64,000 nt of DNA from SIG307 sp964545045 (lineage in GTDB: Bacteria > Bacillota > Clostridia > Lachnospirales > Lachnospiraceae): the NCBI GenBank assembly GCA_964545045.1, contig CAZJEN010000001.1, positions 124,001-188,000 of the forward strand, given 5' to 3'. The position numbers were made by a program, and so were the translations under genes. This document shows, piece after piece, positions 25,440 through 34,355 of this stretch (position 1 is the stretch's first letter; each line of letters opens with the position of its first letter). The notes beneath the pieces were generated by a model. The model searched no databases. It had not been told where the DNA came from and saw only the letters and a list, made by a program, of their open reading frames with translations.

Positions 25440-25971
25440 GAAGCGGAAAAAGGAACCGGGCATGAAAGAGTGGGCCATTATTTTTGCTGCGGGAGCTTTG
25501 CTTTTGCTTCTGTCCGTGCCGGATTTGTTTCACAAGGAAAAGGAAGAAACGGTGGATACGGCGACCTCTGTACATCAAAGGGAAGAGCAGACCGAAGAAT
25601 ACGCGGAACGTATGGAACGGAAGCTGGAGGAGATGTTACGGAAGATAGACGGAGTTACGAGCGTTACGGCGATGATTACCGTTACCTCTACTACAGAAAA
25701 GGTAGTATTGCAGGATACAACGACAGATTCGGAGGAGTTGACGGAAAAGGACGGAGCAGGAGGAGAACGAATATCCTTGAAAAATACAGAGGAAACAAAA
25801 GCAGTACTGGCGGGGGATGCCCCCTTTTTGACAAAAGAACTGACACCGAAGGTGGAAGGTGTGGTGGTTGTGATATCCGGAGCGGAGAGTACAAAGGTAC
25901 TTGCTATAACCGAGGCTGTACAGGCATTATTTGACGTTCCGGCACATAAGGTAAAAATAATCAATAATTAA
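25432..25971 (+). CDS. spoIIIAG: Stage III sporulation protein AG
   Basis: The product has 179 residues from ATG 25432, set by AAGGAGGAAAAGG. One membrane helix (EWAIIFAAGALLLLLSVPDL) anchors a soluble ring-building domain with RKIDGVTSVTAMITVTS, VEGVVVVISGAES and VQALFDVPAHKVKI. SpoIIIAG forms a large ring in the space between mother cell and forespore. It overlaps spoIIIAF by eight bases. Confidence 0.94.
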   Translation: MDKKRKKEPGMKEWAIIFAAGALLLLLSVPDLFHKEKEETVDTATSVHQREEQTEEYAERMERKLEEMLRKIDGVTSVTAMITVTSTTEKVVLQDTTTDSEELTEKDGAGGERISLKNTEETKAVLAGDAPFLTKELTPKVEGVVVVISGAESTKVLAITEAVQALFDVPAHKVKIINN

Positions 25972-25983
25972 TCGGAGGTTAAC

Positions 25984-26697
25984 ATGAAAGGTATTTTCAA
26001 GAAAAATCAGGTAATTATTACATCCTTGGCGCTGATGCTTGCTGTAGCGGGATATTTGCAGATGTCGGGGGAAGCGGTGAATCCGGCGGAGGGGGATTCT
26101 GTTCAGACCGGTAACACGGTAGGTACTCATTATGAAATTACTGCCGGAGATTTGACGGATTATTACGGGGATATTTCGGACGAAGATATGATGGGGAAAT
26201 CTATGGCGGCAGCAGAAAATGAAAATGCTCAGGCGGTATCCACAGACGGTGCCGGAACGACGGATGTGGCAGATGCGACAGATGCGGCAAAGGTGGCAGA
26301 GGATCCGGGTGAGGCGGTACTGGTAAGTACAACCATACGTGGGGATTATGCGGTAAATGCAAAGTTAAATCGTGAGCAGACCAGAGCCAAGAACAAGGAA
26401 ATCCTTATGGATATGCTTGGGGATGAAACTTTGTCCGAAGCCCAGAAGCAGGAGGCCATTGACGTGCTTCTGGAAATGACGGAGATTTCCGAAAAGGAAC
26501 AGGCGGCTGAACTTTTGCTGGAGGCAAAGGGATTTATGGATGCCGTGGTAAACATTGTGGGAGAAGAAGTGGATGTAGTCATTAACGCAACAGAAGTAAC
26601 GGACCGTCAGATTGCCCAGATTGAAGATATCGTGATGCGTAAAACCGGTGCGGAGGCAGAGAATATTGTGATTATGGCGGCGGTACAGGAGGATTAA
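25984..26697 (+). CDS. spoIIIAH: Stage III sporulation protein AH
   Basis: The 237-residue protein has a membrane helix near the start (VIITSLALMLAVAGYL). A low-complexity Ala/Asp/Thr linker follows (about residues 60-110), then the ring domain (AQKQEAIDVLLEMTEISEKEQAAE, KGFMDAVVNI, EDIVMRKTG). SpoIIIAH faces the forespore protein SpoIIQ across the double membrane. The linker is long and Ala-rich compared with Bacillus. It ends the operon; no spoIIQ gene is in the window. Confidence 0.93.
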   Translation: MKGIFKKNQVIITSLALMLAVAGYLQMSGEAVNPAEGDSVQTGNTVGTHYEITAGDLTDYYGDISDEDMMGKSMAAAENENAQAVSTDGAGTTDVADATDAAKVAEDPGEAVLVSTTIRGDYAVNAKLNREQTRAKNKEILMDMLGDETLSEAQKQEAIDVLLEMTEISEKEQAAELLLEAKGFMDAVVNIVGEEVDVVINATEVTDRQIAQIEDIVMRKTGAEAENIVIMAAVQED

Positions 26698-26715
26698 AAA
26701 AAAGGCTTTTCAATT

Positions 26716-26744
26716 TTGAAAAGAAATGGTATACTATATATAAT
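26716..26744 (+). promoter_or_regulatory. SigA promoter of the asp23-nusB-xseA block
   Basis: TTGAAA (26716-26721), 17 bases, TATAAT (26739-26744). A small hairpin (CTTTTCAA..TTGAAAAG, 26706-26723) overlaps the -35 box. Confidence 0.75.
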
Positions 26745-26810
26745 TGAGATAAATTGCAAATCCGGCAGGTGACTGCCGGGAGGTACTATGCAAAGAACGG
26801 AGGCAGTATT

Positions 26811-27203
26811 ATGGCTAGAGAGAACGATGTTAAGAATACAAACTGGTCCTCAAAGGAGATTTCCTCCATTGGGGAAGTAATGATAGCAGATGATGTAATT
26901 GCAACCATTGCAGGACTTGCGGCTACCGAAGTGGAAGGTGTTTCCGCAATGCAGGGCAATGTAACCAACGAGCTTGTAGGAAAGCTCGGTATGAAGAACC
27001 TGACCAAGGGGGTTCATATTAAGGTGACCGAGAACGGTGTCGCAGTGGAGTTATCCGTACAGATGCGTTACGGTTACAGTATTCCGAAGACCTGTAAATC
27101 TATTCAGGAAAAGGTAAAGGCAGCCATCGAGAATATGGTGGGTCTTTCCGTAGAGGTTGTGAATGTTCATATCGTGGGAGTCGATACCAATACCACAAGA
27201 TAA
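26811..27203 (+). CDS. Asp23/Gls24 family envelope stress protein
   Basis: The product has 130 residues from ATG 26811 (ACGGAGGCAGTATT upstream); an earlier in-frame start lacks a good site. The Asp23 fold is visible in VIATIAGLAATEVEGVSAM, GVHIKVTENGVAVELSVQMRYGYSIP and VEVVNVHIVGVD. In other Firmicutes these proteins sit under the membrane and affect envelope homeostasis. It commonly lies just upstream of nusB in Clostridia (YqhY-like position), as here, with eleven bases between the genes. Confidence 0.93.
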   Translation: MARENDVKNTNWSSKEISSIGEVMIADDVIATIAGLAATEVEGVSAMQGNVTNELVGKLGMKNLTKGVHIKVTENGVAVELSVQMRYGYSIPKTCKSIQEKVKAAIENMVGLSVEVVNVHIVGVDTNTTR

Positions 27204-27214
27204 GGGAGATTTTT

Positions 27215-27664
27215 ATGACAAGACGTGAGTTAAGAGAACATACATTTTTACTGTTATTCCGAAAGGATTTTCATGAGGCGGAGGAAATGGAGGAGCAGCT
27301 GACTCTTTACTTTGAGGGAATCGAGCTGACGGATGACGAGCAGGGTGAGCCGGCACGTTATCGTTTCCTGACCTTGCCGGAGGGAACTGATGCGGAGGAA
27401 GTAAAAGCACGTTTTTACGATATTTGCAGTCATCGTGACGAAATTGATGCAGTGCTTGCGGAGGCGGCCAGCGGTTGGAAGTTAAACCGTATCGGCAAGG
27501 TGGAATTGACCCTTCTTCGTATGGCATTGTACGAGATGCGCTACGATGAACAGACACCGGAGAAGGTGGCAATCAACGAAGCGGTAGAGCTTGCAAAGAA
27601 ATACGGAGCGGATGCGTCCGCAGGCTTTATCAACGGTGTTTTGGCAAAGTTAGTGGAAGCGTAG
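27215..27664 (+). CDS. nusB: Transcription antitermination factor NusB
   Basis: The 149-residue, all-helical protein has the start TRRELREHTFLLLFRKDFH and the later RIGKVELTLLRMALYEMRYDE and KVAINEAVELAKKYG motifs. The C-terminal SAGFINGVLAKL is characteristic. NusB binds boxA RNA with NusE to promote antitermination, mainly in rRNA operons. Confidence 0.95.
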   Translation: MTRRELREHTFLLLFRKDFHEAEEMEEQLTLYFEGIELTDDEQGEPARYRFLTLPEGTDAEEVKARFYDICSHRDEIDAVLAEAASGWKLNRIGKVELTLLRMALYEMRYDEQTPEKVAINEAVELAKKYGADASAGFINGVLAKLVEA

Positions 27665-27683
27665 ATTTGCGAGGAGGCACGGA

Positions 27684-28883
27684 ATGAACCAACCGGTTTT
27701 TTCGGTCAGTCAGGTAAATGCTTATATTAAACAGATGTTTTTGAGGGATGACAGATTGCGGTTCCTCGCCGTGAAAGGCGAGGTATCCAACTGCAAATAT
27801 CATTCTTCGGGACATCTGTATTTTACCGTTAAGGATAAAATGGGGCAGCTTGCCTGCGTCATGTTTGCAAGTGCCTGCAGGAATATGACCTTCCGTTTGC
27901 AGGAGGGGCAGAGTGTCATTGTATACGGCAGTATGCAGGTGTATGAGAGAGACGGTAAGTATCAGCTTTATGCTGAAGCCATCGAGAAGGACGGCGTCGG
28001 TCAGCTGTTTGAGCAGATTGAAGAATTAAAGCGTCGTCTGGCGGCAGAGGGTTTGTTTGATGCAGAGCGGAAAAAGCCCATACCGGCTTATGCGTGGCGT
28101 GTGGGTATCGTAACGGCACAGACCGGTGCGGCCATTCGTGATATTGTACAGATTGCAAAACGGCGGAATCCTTACGTGCAGCTTATGTTACAGCCGGCCC
28201 AGGTACAGGGTGAGTCGGCACCGGAGAGTCTGGCAAGAGCTCTTCGGAAGCTGGATACTTTGCGCCCGGATGTGATTATTATCGGACGGGGCGGCGGCAG
28301 TGCTGAGGATTTAATGGCCTTTAATACGGAGGTTGTGGTCCGGGCTGTGGCGGAATGTGAAACACCGGTCATCAGTGCGGTGGGCCATGAGGTAGACGTG
28401 GCTCTGACGGATTTTGCGGCGGATTTACGGGCTCCGACTCCGAGTGCGGCAGCAGAGCTGGCTGTGTTTGAATACAGAGTGTTAGAGGAAGGTTTGGCGG
28501 CGATACACACAGACCTGACCTATTCCATGTGTCGCAGAATCGAGGCGGCACGGACAAAGATAGAGACTTATAATGAAAAGCTGTTGCGTGTGGGCCCGGC
28601 GGGAGCGTTAAAGGCTAAGAAGGTGCAGCTTGTTTATGCAGGGGAGCGTCTGGATGCAGCCATGAACCGGCATTTGGTACGAAATAAACACCGTCTGGAG
28701 CTGTTGGCGGGGAGATTACATGCAGTGTCTCCGGCGGCGAGATTGTCCGGCGGATATGCTTATGTTACGGGAAAGGATAAGAAGCCGTTGACGTCGATTT
28801 CGCAGGTAAAACTGCAGGATACGGTACGGGTCACCTTGGCAGACGGTGCTTTTACCGCAAAGGTTGAGCAGAGGTCAGAATAA
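27684..28883 (+). CDS. xseA: Exodeoxyribonuclease VII large subunit
   Basis: The 399-residue protein carries an OB-fold at residues 1-100 (FSVSQVNAYIKQMF, LAVKGEVSNCKYHSSGHLYFTVKD) and the nuclease domain with GVVTA-like VGIVTAQTGAAIRDI, IIGRGGGSAEDLMAFN and VISAVGHEVDVALTDFAADLRAPTP split over about residues 140-260. A coiled-coil region and a short tail (SGGYAYVTGKDKKPL) follow. Exonuclease VII degrades single-stranded DNA into acid-soluble oligonucleotides. GAGGAGGCACGG precedes the ATG. Confidence 0.96.
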   Translation: MNQPVFSVSQVNAYIKQMFLRDDRLRFLAVKGEVSNCKYHSSGHLYFTVKDKMGQLACVMFASACRNMTFRLQEGQSVIVYGSMQVYERDGKYQLYAEAIEKDGVGQLFEQIEELKRRLAAEGLFDAERKKPIPAYAWRVGIVTAQTGAAIRDIVQIAKRRNPYVQLMLQPAQVQGESAPESLARALRKLDTLRPDVIIIGRGGGSAEDLMAFNTEVVVRAVAECETPVISAVGHEVDVALTDFAADLRAPTPSAAAELAVFEYRVLEEGLAAIHTDLTYSMCRRIEAARTKIETYNEKLLRVGPAGALKAKKVQLVYAGERLDAAMNRHLVRNKHRLELLAGRLHAVSPAARLSGGYAYVTGKDKKPLTSISQVKLQDTVRVTLADGAFTAKVEQRSE

Positions 28884-28910
28884 AGAAAAAGCGCAGAAAG
28901 GGGTAATGCT

Positions 28911-29165
28911 ATGGCAAATGCAGATGAAACTACAGTTGTAGAAAAGAAGGCAACATCAAAGAAATCAGTGCAGAAAACGGAGAAAAAGCGTACCTTGGAA
29001 GAACTTTTCGGCGAACTGGAAACAATTACTGCGGAACTGGAAGCACAGGAGTTACCTCTTGAGGAAGCCTTCGCAAAATACCGCAAGGGGATGGAACTGT
29101 TAAAGGAGTGCAATGCCGCAGTAGATACCGTAGAGAAAGAGTTGCAGATTTTGGAGGAAGCCTGA
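28911..29165 (+). CDS. xseB: Exodeoxyribonuclease VII small subunit
   Basis: The product has 84 residues, the usual size. After a Lys/Thr-rich leader of about 28 residues comes the conserved helix pair: LEELFGELETITAELEAQELPLEEA and KYRKGMELLKECNAAVDTVE. It binds XseA. The stop shares one base with the ispA start (TGATG), so translation is coupled. Confidence 0.94.
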   Translation: MANADETTVVEKKATSKKSVQKTEKKRTLEELFGELETITAELEAQELPLEEAFAKYRKGMELLKECNAAVDTVEKELQILEEA

Positions 29166-30046
29166 TGGACTTTGAACAGCTCAAACAACAAAAAACAGAA
29201 GAAATCAATGCTTTTTTAAAGGCGTTTTTGCCGGAAGAGTCCGGAAAGGAAGCAGTTCTTTGCGAAGCGATGAATTATAGTGTGGCGGTAGGCGGAAAGC
29301 GCCTTCGTCCAATGATTTTGCTGGAAGCGTATCGGATGTTCGGTGGCAAGGATACCGCGGCACAACCTTTTGCGGCGGCTTTGGAGATGATTCACACCTA
29401 TTCTCTGGTGCATGATGACTTGCCGGCTATGGATAACGATATGTACCGCAGAGGCCAGTTGACCACCCATGCCAAGTACGGTGAGGCCATGGGAGTGCTG
29501 GCGGGAGACGGTCTTCTCAACTATGCCTTTGAAGTAATGAGTGATGCGGTATGCGAACAGGGCGCTAACGGAGCCAAGGCTATGCGGATTATTGCAAAGA
29601 AGGCCGGTGTACGCGGCATGATTGCGGGACAGACCGTAGATTTGGAATGGACAGGAAAGCCGCAGACCAAGGAGCTTTTGGATTATATCAATGAACGTAA
29701 GACGTCGGCGCTTTTATGTGCCGCATTAATGGCAGGTGCTGCTTTGGCGGGGGCTACGGATGCGGAGCTTTCTGTATTGGAGCAGGTGGGCAATTATGTA
29801 GGCCTGGCCTTCCAGATAAAGGACGACATTTTGGATGTCATCGGTGACGAAGGAAAGCTTGGTAAGCCTCTTCACAGCGATGAAAAGAATGAAAAGAGCA
29901 CCTATGTGACTTTAATCGGAATTGACGGTGCGGAAGAGACGGTAAAGGAGTTTTCTCATAAGGCGGTAGAACTTTTGGAAACATTGCCGTACGAAAATCC
30001 GTTTTTAAAAGAACTTTTATTATCCCTGATAACGAGGGAATACTAA
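29165..30046 (+). CDS. ispA: Farnesyl/geranyl diphosphate synthase
   Basis: The product has 293 residues from ATG 29165; the longer open frame back to 29108 overlaps xseB. The two aspartate-rich motifs of chain-elongating prenyl synthases are present: LVHDDLPAMDNDMYRRG near residue 84 and FQIKDDILDVIGD near residue 220. The segment GGKRLRPMILLEA binds the substrate diphosphate. It condenses IPP with allylic diphosphates, feeding polyprenol and quinone synthesis. It is followed by dxs as in many Firmicutes. Confidence 0.95.
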   Translation: MDFEQLKQQKTEEINAFLKAFLPEESGKEAVLCEAMNYSVAVGGKRLRPMILLEAYRMFGGKDTAAQPFAAALEMIHTYSLVHDDLPAMDNDMYRRGQLTTHAKYGEAMGVLAGDGLLNYAFEVMSDAVCEQGANGAKAMRIIAKKAGVRGMIAGQTVDLEWTGKPQTKELLDYINERKTSALLCAALMAGAALAGATDAELSVLEQVGNYVGLAFQIKDDILDVIGDEGKLGKPLHSDEKNEKSTYVTLIGIDGAEETVKEFSHKAVELLETLPYENPFLKELLLSLITREY

Positions 30047-30080
30047 ACTACAAATAGATGAACTACCGGAGGGAGTCAGG

Positions 30081-31955
30081 ATGAGCGGGACCGGATTGCT
30101 GGAGAAGATTAATCAGCCGAATGATATTAAAAAAGTGAATAAGAAGGACTATGGAAAGCTTGCAAAGGAAATCAGAGGCTTTTTGGTTCGCAGTATCAGC
30201 AAAACCGGCGGCCATCTGGCGGCGAATCTGGGCGCGGTAGAGCTTACTATGGCTTTGCATTTGGCCATGGACTTTCCGAAGGACAAGCTGGTATTTGATG
30301 TGGGGCATCAGGCATACACCCACAAGATTTTAACCGGACGTAAAAAGGAATTTTCTACCCTTCGTACTTACGAAGGCTTAAGCGGCTTCCCGAAGCGTAA
30401 GGAAAGCGATTGCGATGCCTTTGATACGGGGCACAGCTCAACGTCCATTTCCGCGGCGGTAGGTTTGGCTACGGCAAGAGATTTGGCGGGAGAGGACTAT
30501 AAGGTGGCGGCAGTCATTGGCGACGGTGCTTTGTCCGGCGGTATGGCCTATGAGGCGTTAAATCACATCGGCGGCAGCCACTCAAAGATGCTGATTGTTT
30601 TAAATGATAATAAAATGTCCATTTCCGAGAACATCGGCGGTATGGCAGCCTATCTCGGAAAGGTACGTACCAATACAAAATATGTGGAGTTTAAGGATGA
30701 TTTGGAACAGACACTTCGTAAAACCAAGTTCGGCACGAAGTTGGTATACGGCTTAAAACGCTCCAAGGATTCCATTAAGCATTTTATTGTGCCGGGGATG
30801 TTTTTTGAGGACATGGGCATTACCTATGTAGGACCGATTGACGGCCACAATATTGAGCTTATGACCCGTGCCTTTAAAACTGCTTTTAAGGCAAATAAAC
30901 CGGTACTGGTGCATGTGGTAACGGAAAAGGGCCGTGGTTATGAGTTTGCGAAAGCAAATCCGAGTGCGTTCCATGGAGTGGATCCTTTTGATATAAAGAC
31001 CGGAAAGGTGTTAAATAAGCCGACGGGAAAGAGCTATACGGCGGTATTTTCCGAGGCGATTTGTGAACTGGCAAAGGAAAACCCGAAGGTGGCGGCTATT
31101 ACGGCGGCTATGCCTCAGGGAACGGGACTGGATGCCTTTGAAAAGCAGTATCCGGAACGGTTCTTTGATGTGGGAATTGCAGAGGAGCATGCGGTGACCT
31201 TTGCGGCGGGCCTTGCGGCAGGAGGGTATTCCCCGGTGGTGGCGGTGTATTCCACGTTCTTGCAACGTGCTTATGACCAAATTGTCCATGATGTATGCGT
31301 GGGAAATCTTCCGGTGGTATTTGCGGTGGATCGTGCGGGTATTGTGGGAAACGACGGTGAAACCCATCAGGGTATATTAGATATTTCGTATTTGTCTCAC
31401 ATTCCGGGGATGACGGTAATGGCTCCGCGGGATGGGGCAGAGTTAAAAGAGATGCTTCGGTTTGCGGTGGAGTTAAAGCAGCCGGTGGCTCTTCGTTATC
31501 CGAGAGGACAGGCTTGTGATATGGCGGAAGAAGTGCGGATGCCGCTTGCGCTTGGCAAGGCCGAGGTGCTTTATAAAGAGAATGAAATCGCTCTTTTGGC
31601 GGTGGGCAGTATGGTAGAGACCGCAGTGAAGGTAAGAGAACTGCTACAGGCAGGTTCCTATCGTGCTACGGTGGTGAATATGCGGTTTGTATCACCGATG
31701 GACATCAGACTGCTGGATGAAATGGCAGCAAATCATCGGGTGATTGTGACATTAGAAGAAAACGTGCTGTCCGGCGGCTTTGGCGAAAAGGTAGCTGCCT
31801 ACTATGCGGAGCGGGGCTGGCATGTACGCTTAAAGAATATCGCACTTCCGAATCAATACATTGAGCATGGAGACCCGCAGGTGTTAAAAGAGAAGTATGG
31901 ACTGACGGCAGAAAAGATTGCCGAGGATGTCAGAGCTTTTTACCGGGGCGAGTAA
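30081..31955 (+). CDS. dxs: 1-Deoxy-D-xylulose-5-phosphate synthase
   Basis: The 624-residue protein joins pyruvate and glyceraldehyde 3-phosphate with thiamine diphosphate, the first step of the MEP isoprenoid pathway. Motifs include LAANLGAVELTMALH near residue 47, DVGHQAYTHKILTGR, the ThDP motif GDGALSGGMAYEALN...NDNKMS, the catalytic Glu region GIAEEHAVTFAAGLA near residue 370, and the phosphate-binding RYPRGQA. GGAGGGAGTCAGG supplies a strong start. Fusion with tlyA in Clostridia is a known arrangement; here they are separate genes 13 bases apart. Confidence 0.97.
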   Translation: MSGTGLLEKINQPNDIKKVNKKDYGKLAKEIRGFLVRSISKTGGHLAANLGAVELTMALHLAMDFPKDKLVFDVGHQAYTHKILTGRKKEFSTLRTYEGLSGFPKRKESDCDAFDTGHSSTSISAAVGLATARDLAGEDYKVAAVIGDGALSGGMAYEALNHIGGSHSKMLIVLNDNKMSISENIGGMAAYLGKVRTNTKYVEFKDDLEQTLRKTKFGTKLVYGLKRSKDSIKHFIVPGMFFEDMGITYVGPIDGHNIELMTRAFKTAFKANKPVLVHVVTEKGRGYEFAKANPSAFHGVDPFDIKTGKVLNKPTGKSYTAVFSEAICELAKENPKVAAITAAMPQGTGLDAFEKQYPERFFDVGIAEEHAVTFAAGLAAGGYSPVVAVYSTFLQRAYDQIVHDVCVGNLPVVFAVDRAGIVGNDGETHQGILDISYLSHIPGMTVMAPRDGAELKEMLRFAVELKQPVALRYPRGQACDMAEEVRMPLALGKAEVLYKENEIALLAVGSMVETAVKVRELLQAGSYRATVVNMRFVSPMDIRLLDEMAANHRVIVTLEENVLSGGFGEKVAAYYAERGWHVRLKNIALPNQYIEHGDPQVLKEKYGLTAEKIAEDVRAFYRGE

Positions 31956-31968
31956 CGGAGGAGTAAGG

Positions 31969-32877
31969 ATGGCAGAAAAGAAAAAGGAACGTCTGGATGT
32001 GCTTTTGGTAAAGCGGAATCTGGCGGAATCCAGAGAAAAGGCGAAGGCCTATATTATGGCTGGAAATGTGTTTGTGGACGGTGTTAGAGAGGATAAGGCC
32101 GGCACAAATGTTTCCGAAAGTGCGGAAATTGAGCTTCGTGGTATGGCAATGAAGTATGTGAGCCGCGGCGGCTTTAAGCTGGAAAAAGCAATCGATGAGT
32201 TCGGGGTGGCTCTTTCCGGCGCAGTATGTATGGACGTAGGCTCCTCTACGGGCGGCTTTACGGATTGTATGTTACAAAACGGTGCGGTAAAGGTGTTTGC
32301 GGTAGACGTAGGTACCAATCAGCTGGCGTGGAAGCTGCGTACCGATGAGCGTGTCGTATCCATGGAGCAGACCAATATCCGTTATGTGACCCCGGAGGAT
32401 ATCGGGGAACAGGTGGATTTTGTATCCATTGACGTTGCGTTTATTTCCCTGACCAAGGTATTGGCACCGGTGTATGATTTGATGAAGGTTGGGGCACGGA
32501 TTGTGTGTCTTATTAAGCCGCAATTTGAAGCCGGTCGTGAAAAGGTGGGCAAAAAAGGCGTGGTACGTGAACGCGAGACCCACTTGGAGGTTATTGAGCA
32601 GGTGATTCGTTATGCAGATTCCTTGGGATTTTTGATGTTGGGTCTTTCTTTCTCGCCGATTCGCGGACCGGAAGGAAATATCGAATATTTGTTGTACATG
32701 GAAAAGACAAAGGAGCAGCGTGCCGATGCGTTACAGGCGTCGGAAGAAGATGCGGATGAGGAATTCGAAGAAATCGATGCGGCATTCTCTGTGATGCCGT
32801 TATCACCGGAGGCGGATGAGTTGGTACGTCAGGCAGACCGTATTACAAAGGAAGCTCACGCAGTGTTGGATAAATAA
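31969..32877 (+). CDS. tlyA: TlyA/FtsJ-like rRNA methyltransferase
   Basis: The product has 302 residues from ATG 31969 (ACGGAGGAGTAAGG upstream). An S4 RNA-binding domain occupies residues about 5-65 (RLDVLLVKRNLAESREKAKAY). The methyltransferase follows, with the SAM motif MDVGSSTGGFTDCMLQNGA near residue 86 and the K-D-K-E catalytic pieces (IKPQFEAGREKVGKKG). TlyA makes 2'-O-methylcytidine in rRNA in mycobacteria; the function here is inferred. An acidic insertion (SEEDADEEFEEID) near residue 265 is unusual. Confidence 0.94.
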   Translation: MAEKKKERLDVLLVKRNLAESREKAKAYIMAGNVFVDGVREDKAGTNVSESAEIELRGMAMKYVSRGGFKLEKAIDEFGVALSGAVCMDVGSSTGGFTDCMLQNGAVKVFAVDVGTNQLAWKLRTDERVVSMEQTNIRYVTPEDIGEQVDFVSIDVAFISLTKVLAPVYDLMKVGARIVCLIKPQFEAGREKVGKKGVVRERETHLEVIEQVIRYADSLGFLMLGLSFSPIRGPEGNIEYLLYMEKTKEQRADALQASEEDADEEFEEIDAAFSVMPLSPEADELVRQADRITKEAHAVLDK

Positions 32878-32931
32878 AACAGAGTATTGTATGTTTCATA
32901 TGCAAACAAGGGGCAAATACGGGGATTTTGA

Positions 32932-32960
32932 TTGACTTTCCCTTTGTTTTGTTGTAGACT
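32932..32960 (+). promoter_or_regulatory. Probable promoter of nadK-argR
   Basis: TTGACT (32932-32937), 17 bases, TAGACT (32955-32960). It lies 40 bases before the nadK start. Confidence 0.5.
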
Positions 32961-33000
32961 ATAACTACTTTATTTTTGTCGGACTGGAGGGGTTCTGTAG

Positions 33001-33846
33001 ATGAAAAAGGTATGTGTCATTGCCAATGCCGGGAAAGAAACAGCGGCGGAACGGGCAGAGCAGGTACGTGTTTTCTTTTATGAAAGAGGAATCGACTGCG
33101 TTGTACTTTTGGACGATTTCTCGGAAAAAACATCCTATGAACCGGTTTTACAGGACGACATGGAATGTGCCGTGGTGCTGGGCGGAGACGGAACCTTAAT
33201 TCACGTGGCCCGGAAGCTGGCGGAAAAGAAGATTCCGGTATTCGGTATCAATATGGGGAACTTAGGTTTCCTGACCCATGCGGATTCCGGAAAGGCAAGA
33301 GCATCGTTGGAGGCTTTGGTTGCGGGTGAGTATTGTATCGAAGAGCGCATGATGTTGGAGGCTTCGGTAGATGGCCAGGCGTTCGGCACGGCGTTAAACG
33401 ACGTGGTTTTGACCCGGAACGGTTTTTCACGAATTATCAGTGTGGGGATTTTTGTAAACGGCAAGCCGGTTTGTAATTACCGGGGCGACGGTGTCATTGT
33501 GGCAACGCCGACAGGATCCACCGGTTACAATTTGTCCGCAGGAGGTCCCGTGGTGGCGCCGAAGACGGAGCTATTTATCATTACTCCGATTTGTCCGCAC
33601 TCCTTAAGTGCCAGAAGTATTTTGCTTTCGGCGGAGGATGAGCTTCACATTGTGGTTCGTGAGGAGAAGAAGACCCAGGACGAGGAAGCGATTCTGACTT
33701 TGGACGGACAGCGGGCCAAGGACCTTGCGGCAGAGGATACCATAGTGATTCGTAAGTCCGAGAAGAAAGCATATTTTATTCAGTTAAACGAGAACAGTTT
33801 TTTTGATGCATTACATAGAAAGCTGGGAAATTACGAGATTTTATAG
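33001..33846 (+). CDS. nadK: NAD kinase
   Basis: The 281-residue enzyme phosphorylates NAD to NADP. The hallmark GGDGTLIHVARKL lies near residue 60, followed by GINMGNLGFLTH, YRGDGVIVATPTGSTGYNLSAGGPV near residue 160 and ITPICPHSLSARS. It lies between tlyA and argR, its usual place in Clostridia. GACTGGAGGGG precedes the ATG. Confidence 0.96.
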   Translation: MKKVCVIANAGKETAAERAEQVRVFFYERGIDCVVLLDDFSEKTSYEPVLQDDMECAVVLGGDGTLIHVARKLAEKKIPVFGINMGNLGFLTHADSGKARASLEALVAGEYCIEERMMLEASVDGQAFGTALNDVVLTRNGFSRIISVGIFVNGKPVCNYRGDGVIVATPTGSTGYNLSAGGPVVAPKTELFIITPICPHSLSARSILLSAEDELHIVVREEKKTQDEEAILTLDGQRAKDLAAEDTIVIRKSEKKAYFIQLNENSFFDALHRKLGNYEIL

Positions 33847-33869
33847 ACGAAGAAGGAAAGAGAAGAAGG

Positions 33870-34337
33870 ATGAAAACAGCGAGACAGAATAAGATTATCG
33901 AGTTGGTAGAGAAGAACGAAATCGAGACGCAGGAGGAGCTTGGCGAACTTTTAAAGAACGCGGGCTTTGCGGTGACCCAGGCGACGATTTCCAGAGACAT
34001 CAGAGAGCTTAAGCTTACCAAGGTTGCCATTGATTTGGACCGTCAGAAGTACATTGTGCTTCGCTCCCATAATTCCGAAATGAATGAGAAGTATGCTCGT
34101 ATTCTGCGGGATTCCTTTGTTTCCATGGCAAAGGCCCAGAATATTCTGGTGGTAAAGACGGTTTCCGGTATGGCGATGGCTGCTGCTGCGGCGTTAGATG
34201 CTTTACAGGTAGACGGTATCGTGGGCTGTATTGCGGGAGACGATACGATTATGTGTGCCATCCGTACCGAAAAGGAAACGGATGCGGTAATGGAGAAATT
34301 ACATCGCTTAACCGGCGATAAAAGAGTAAATGATTAA
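33870..34337 (+). CDS. argR: Arginine repressor
   Basis: The 155-residue protein has a winged-helix DNA-binding half (RQNKIIELVEKNEIETQEELG, TQATISRDIRELKLTKV) and an arginine-binding hexamer half (VVKTVSGMAMAAAAALDALQ, GIVGCIAGDDTIMCAIRT, with the Asp pair that binds arginine). ArgR/AhrC controls arginine synthesis and breakdown. In most relatives recN follows directly; here 24 kb of other genes intervene. Confidence 0.95.
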   Translation: MKTARQNKIIELVEKNEIETQEELGELLKNAGFAVTQATISRDIRELKLTKVAIDLDRQKYIVLRSHNSEMNEKYARILRDSFVSMAKAQNILVVKTVSGMAMAAAAALDALQVDGIVGCIAGDDTIMCAIRTEKETDAVMEKLHRLTGDKRVND

Positions 34338-34355
34338 TTAAAGGAGATAAAAGTT

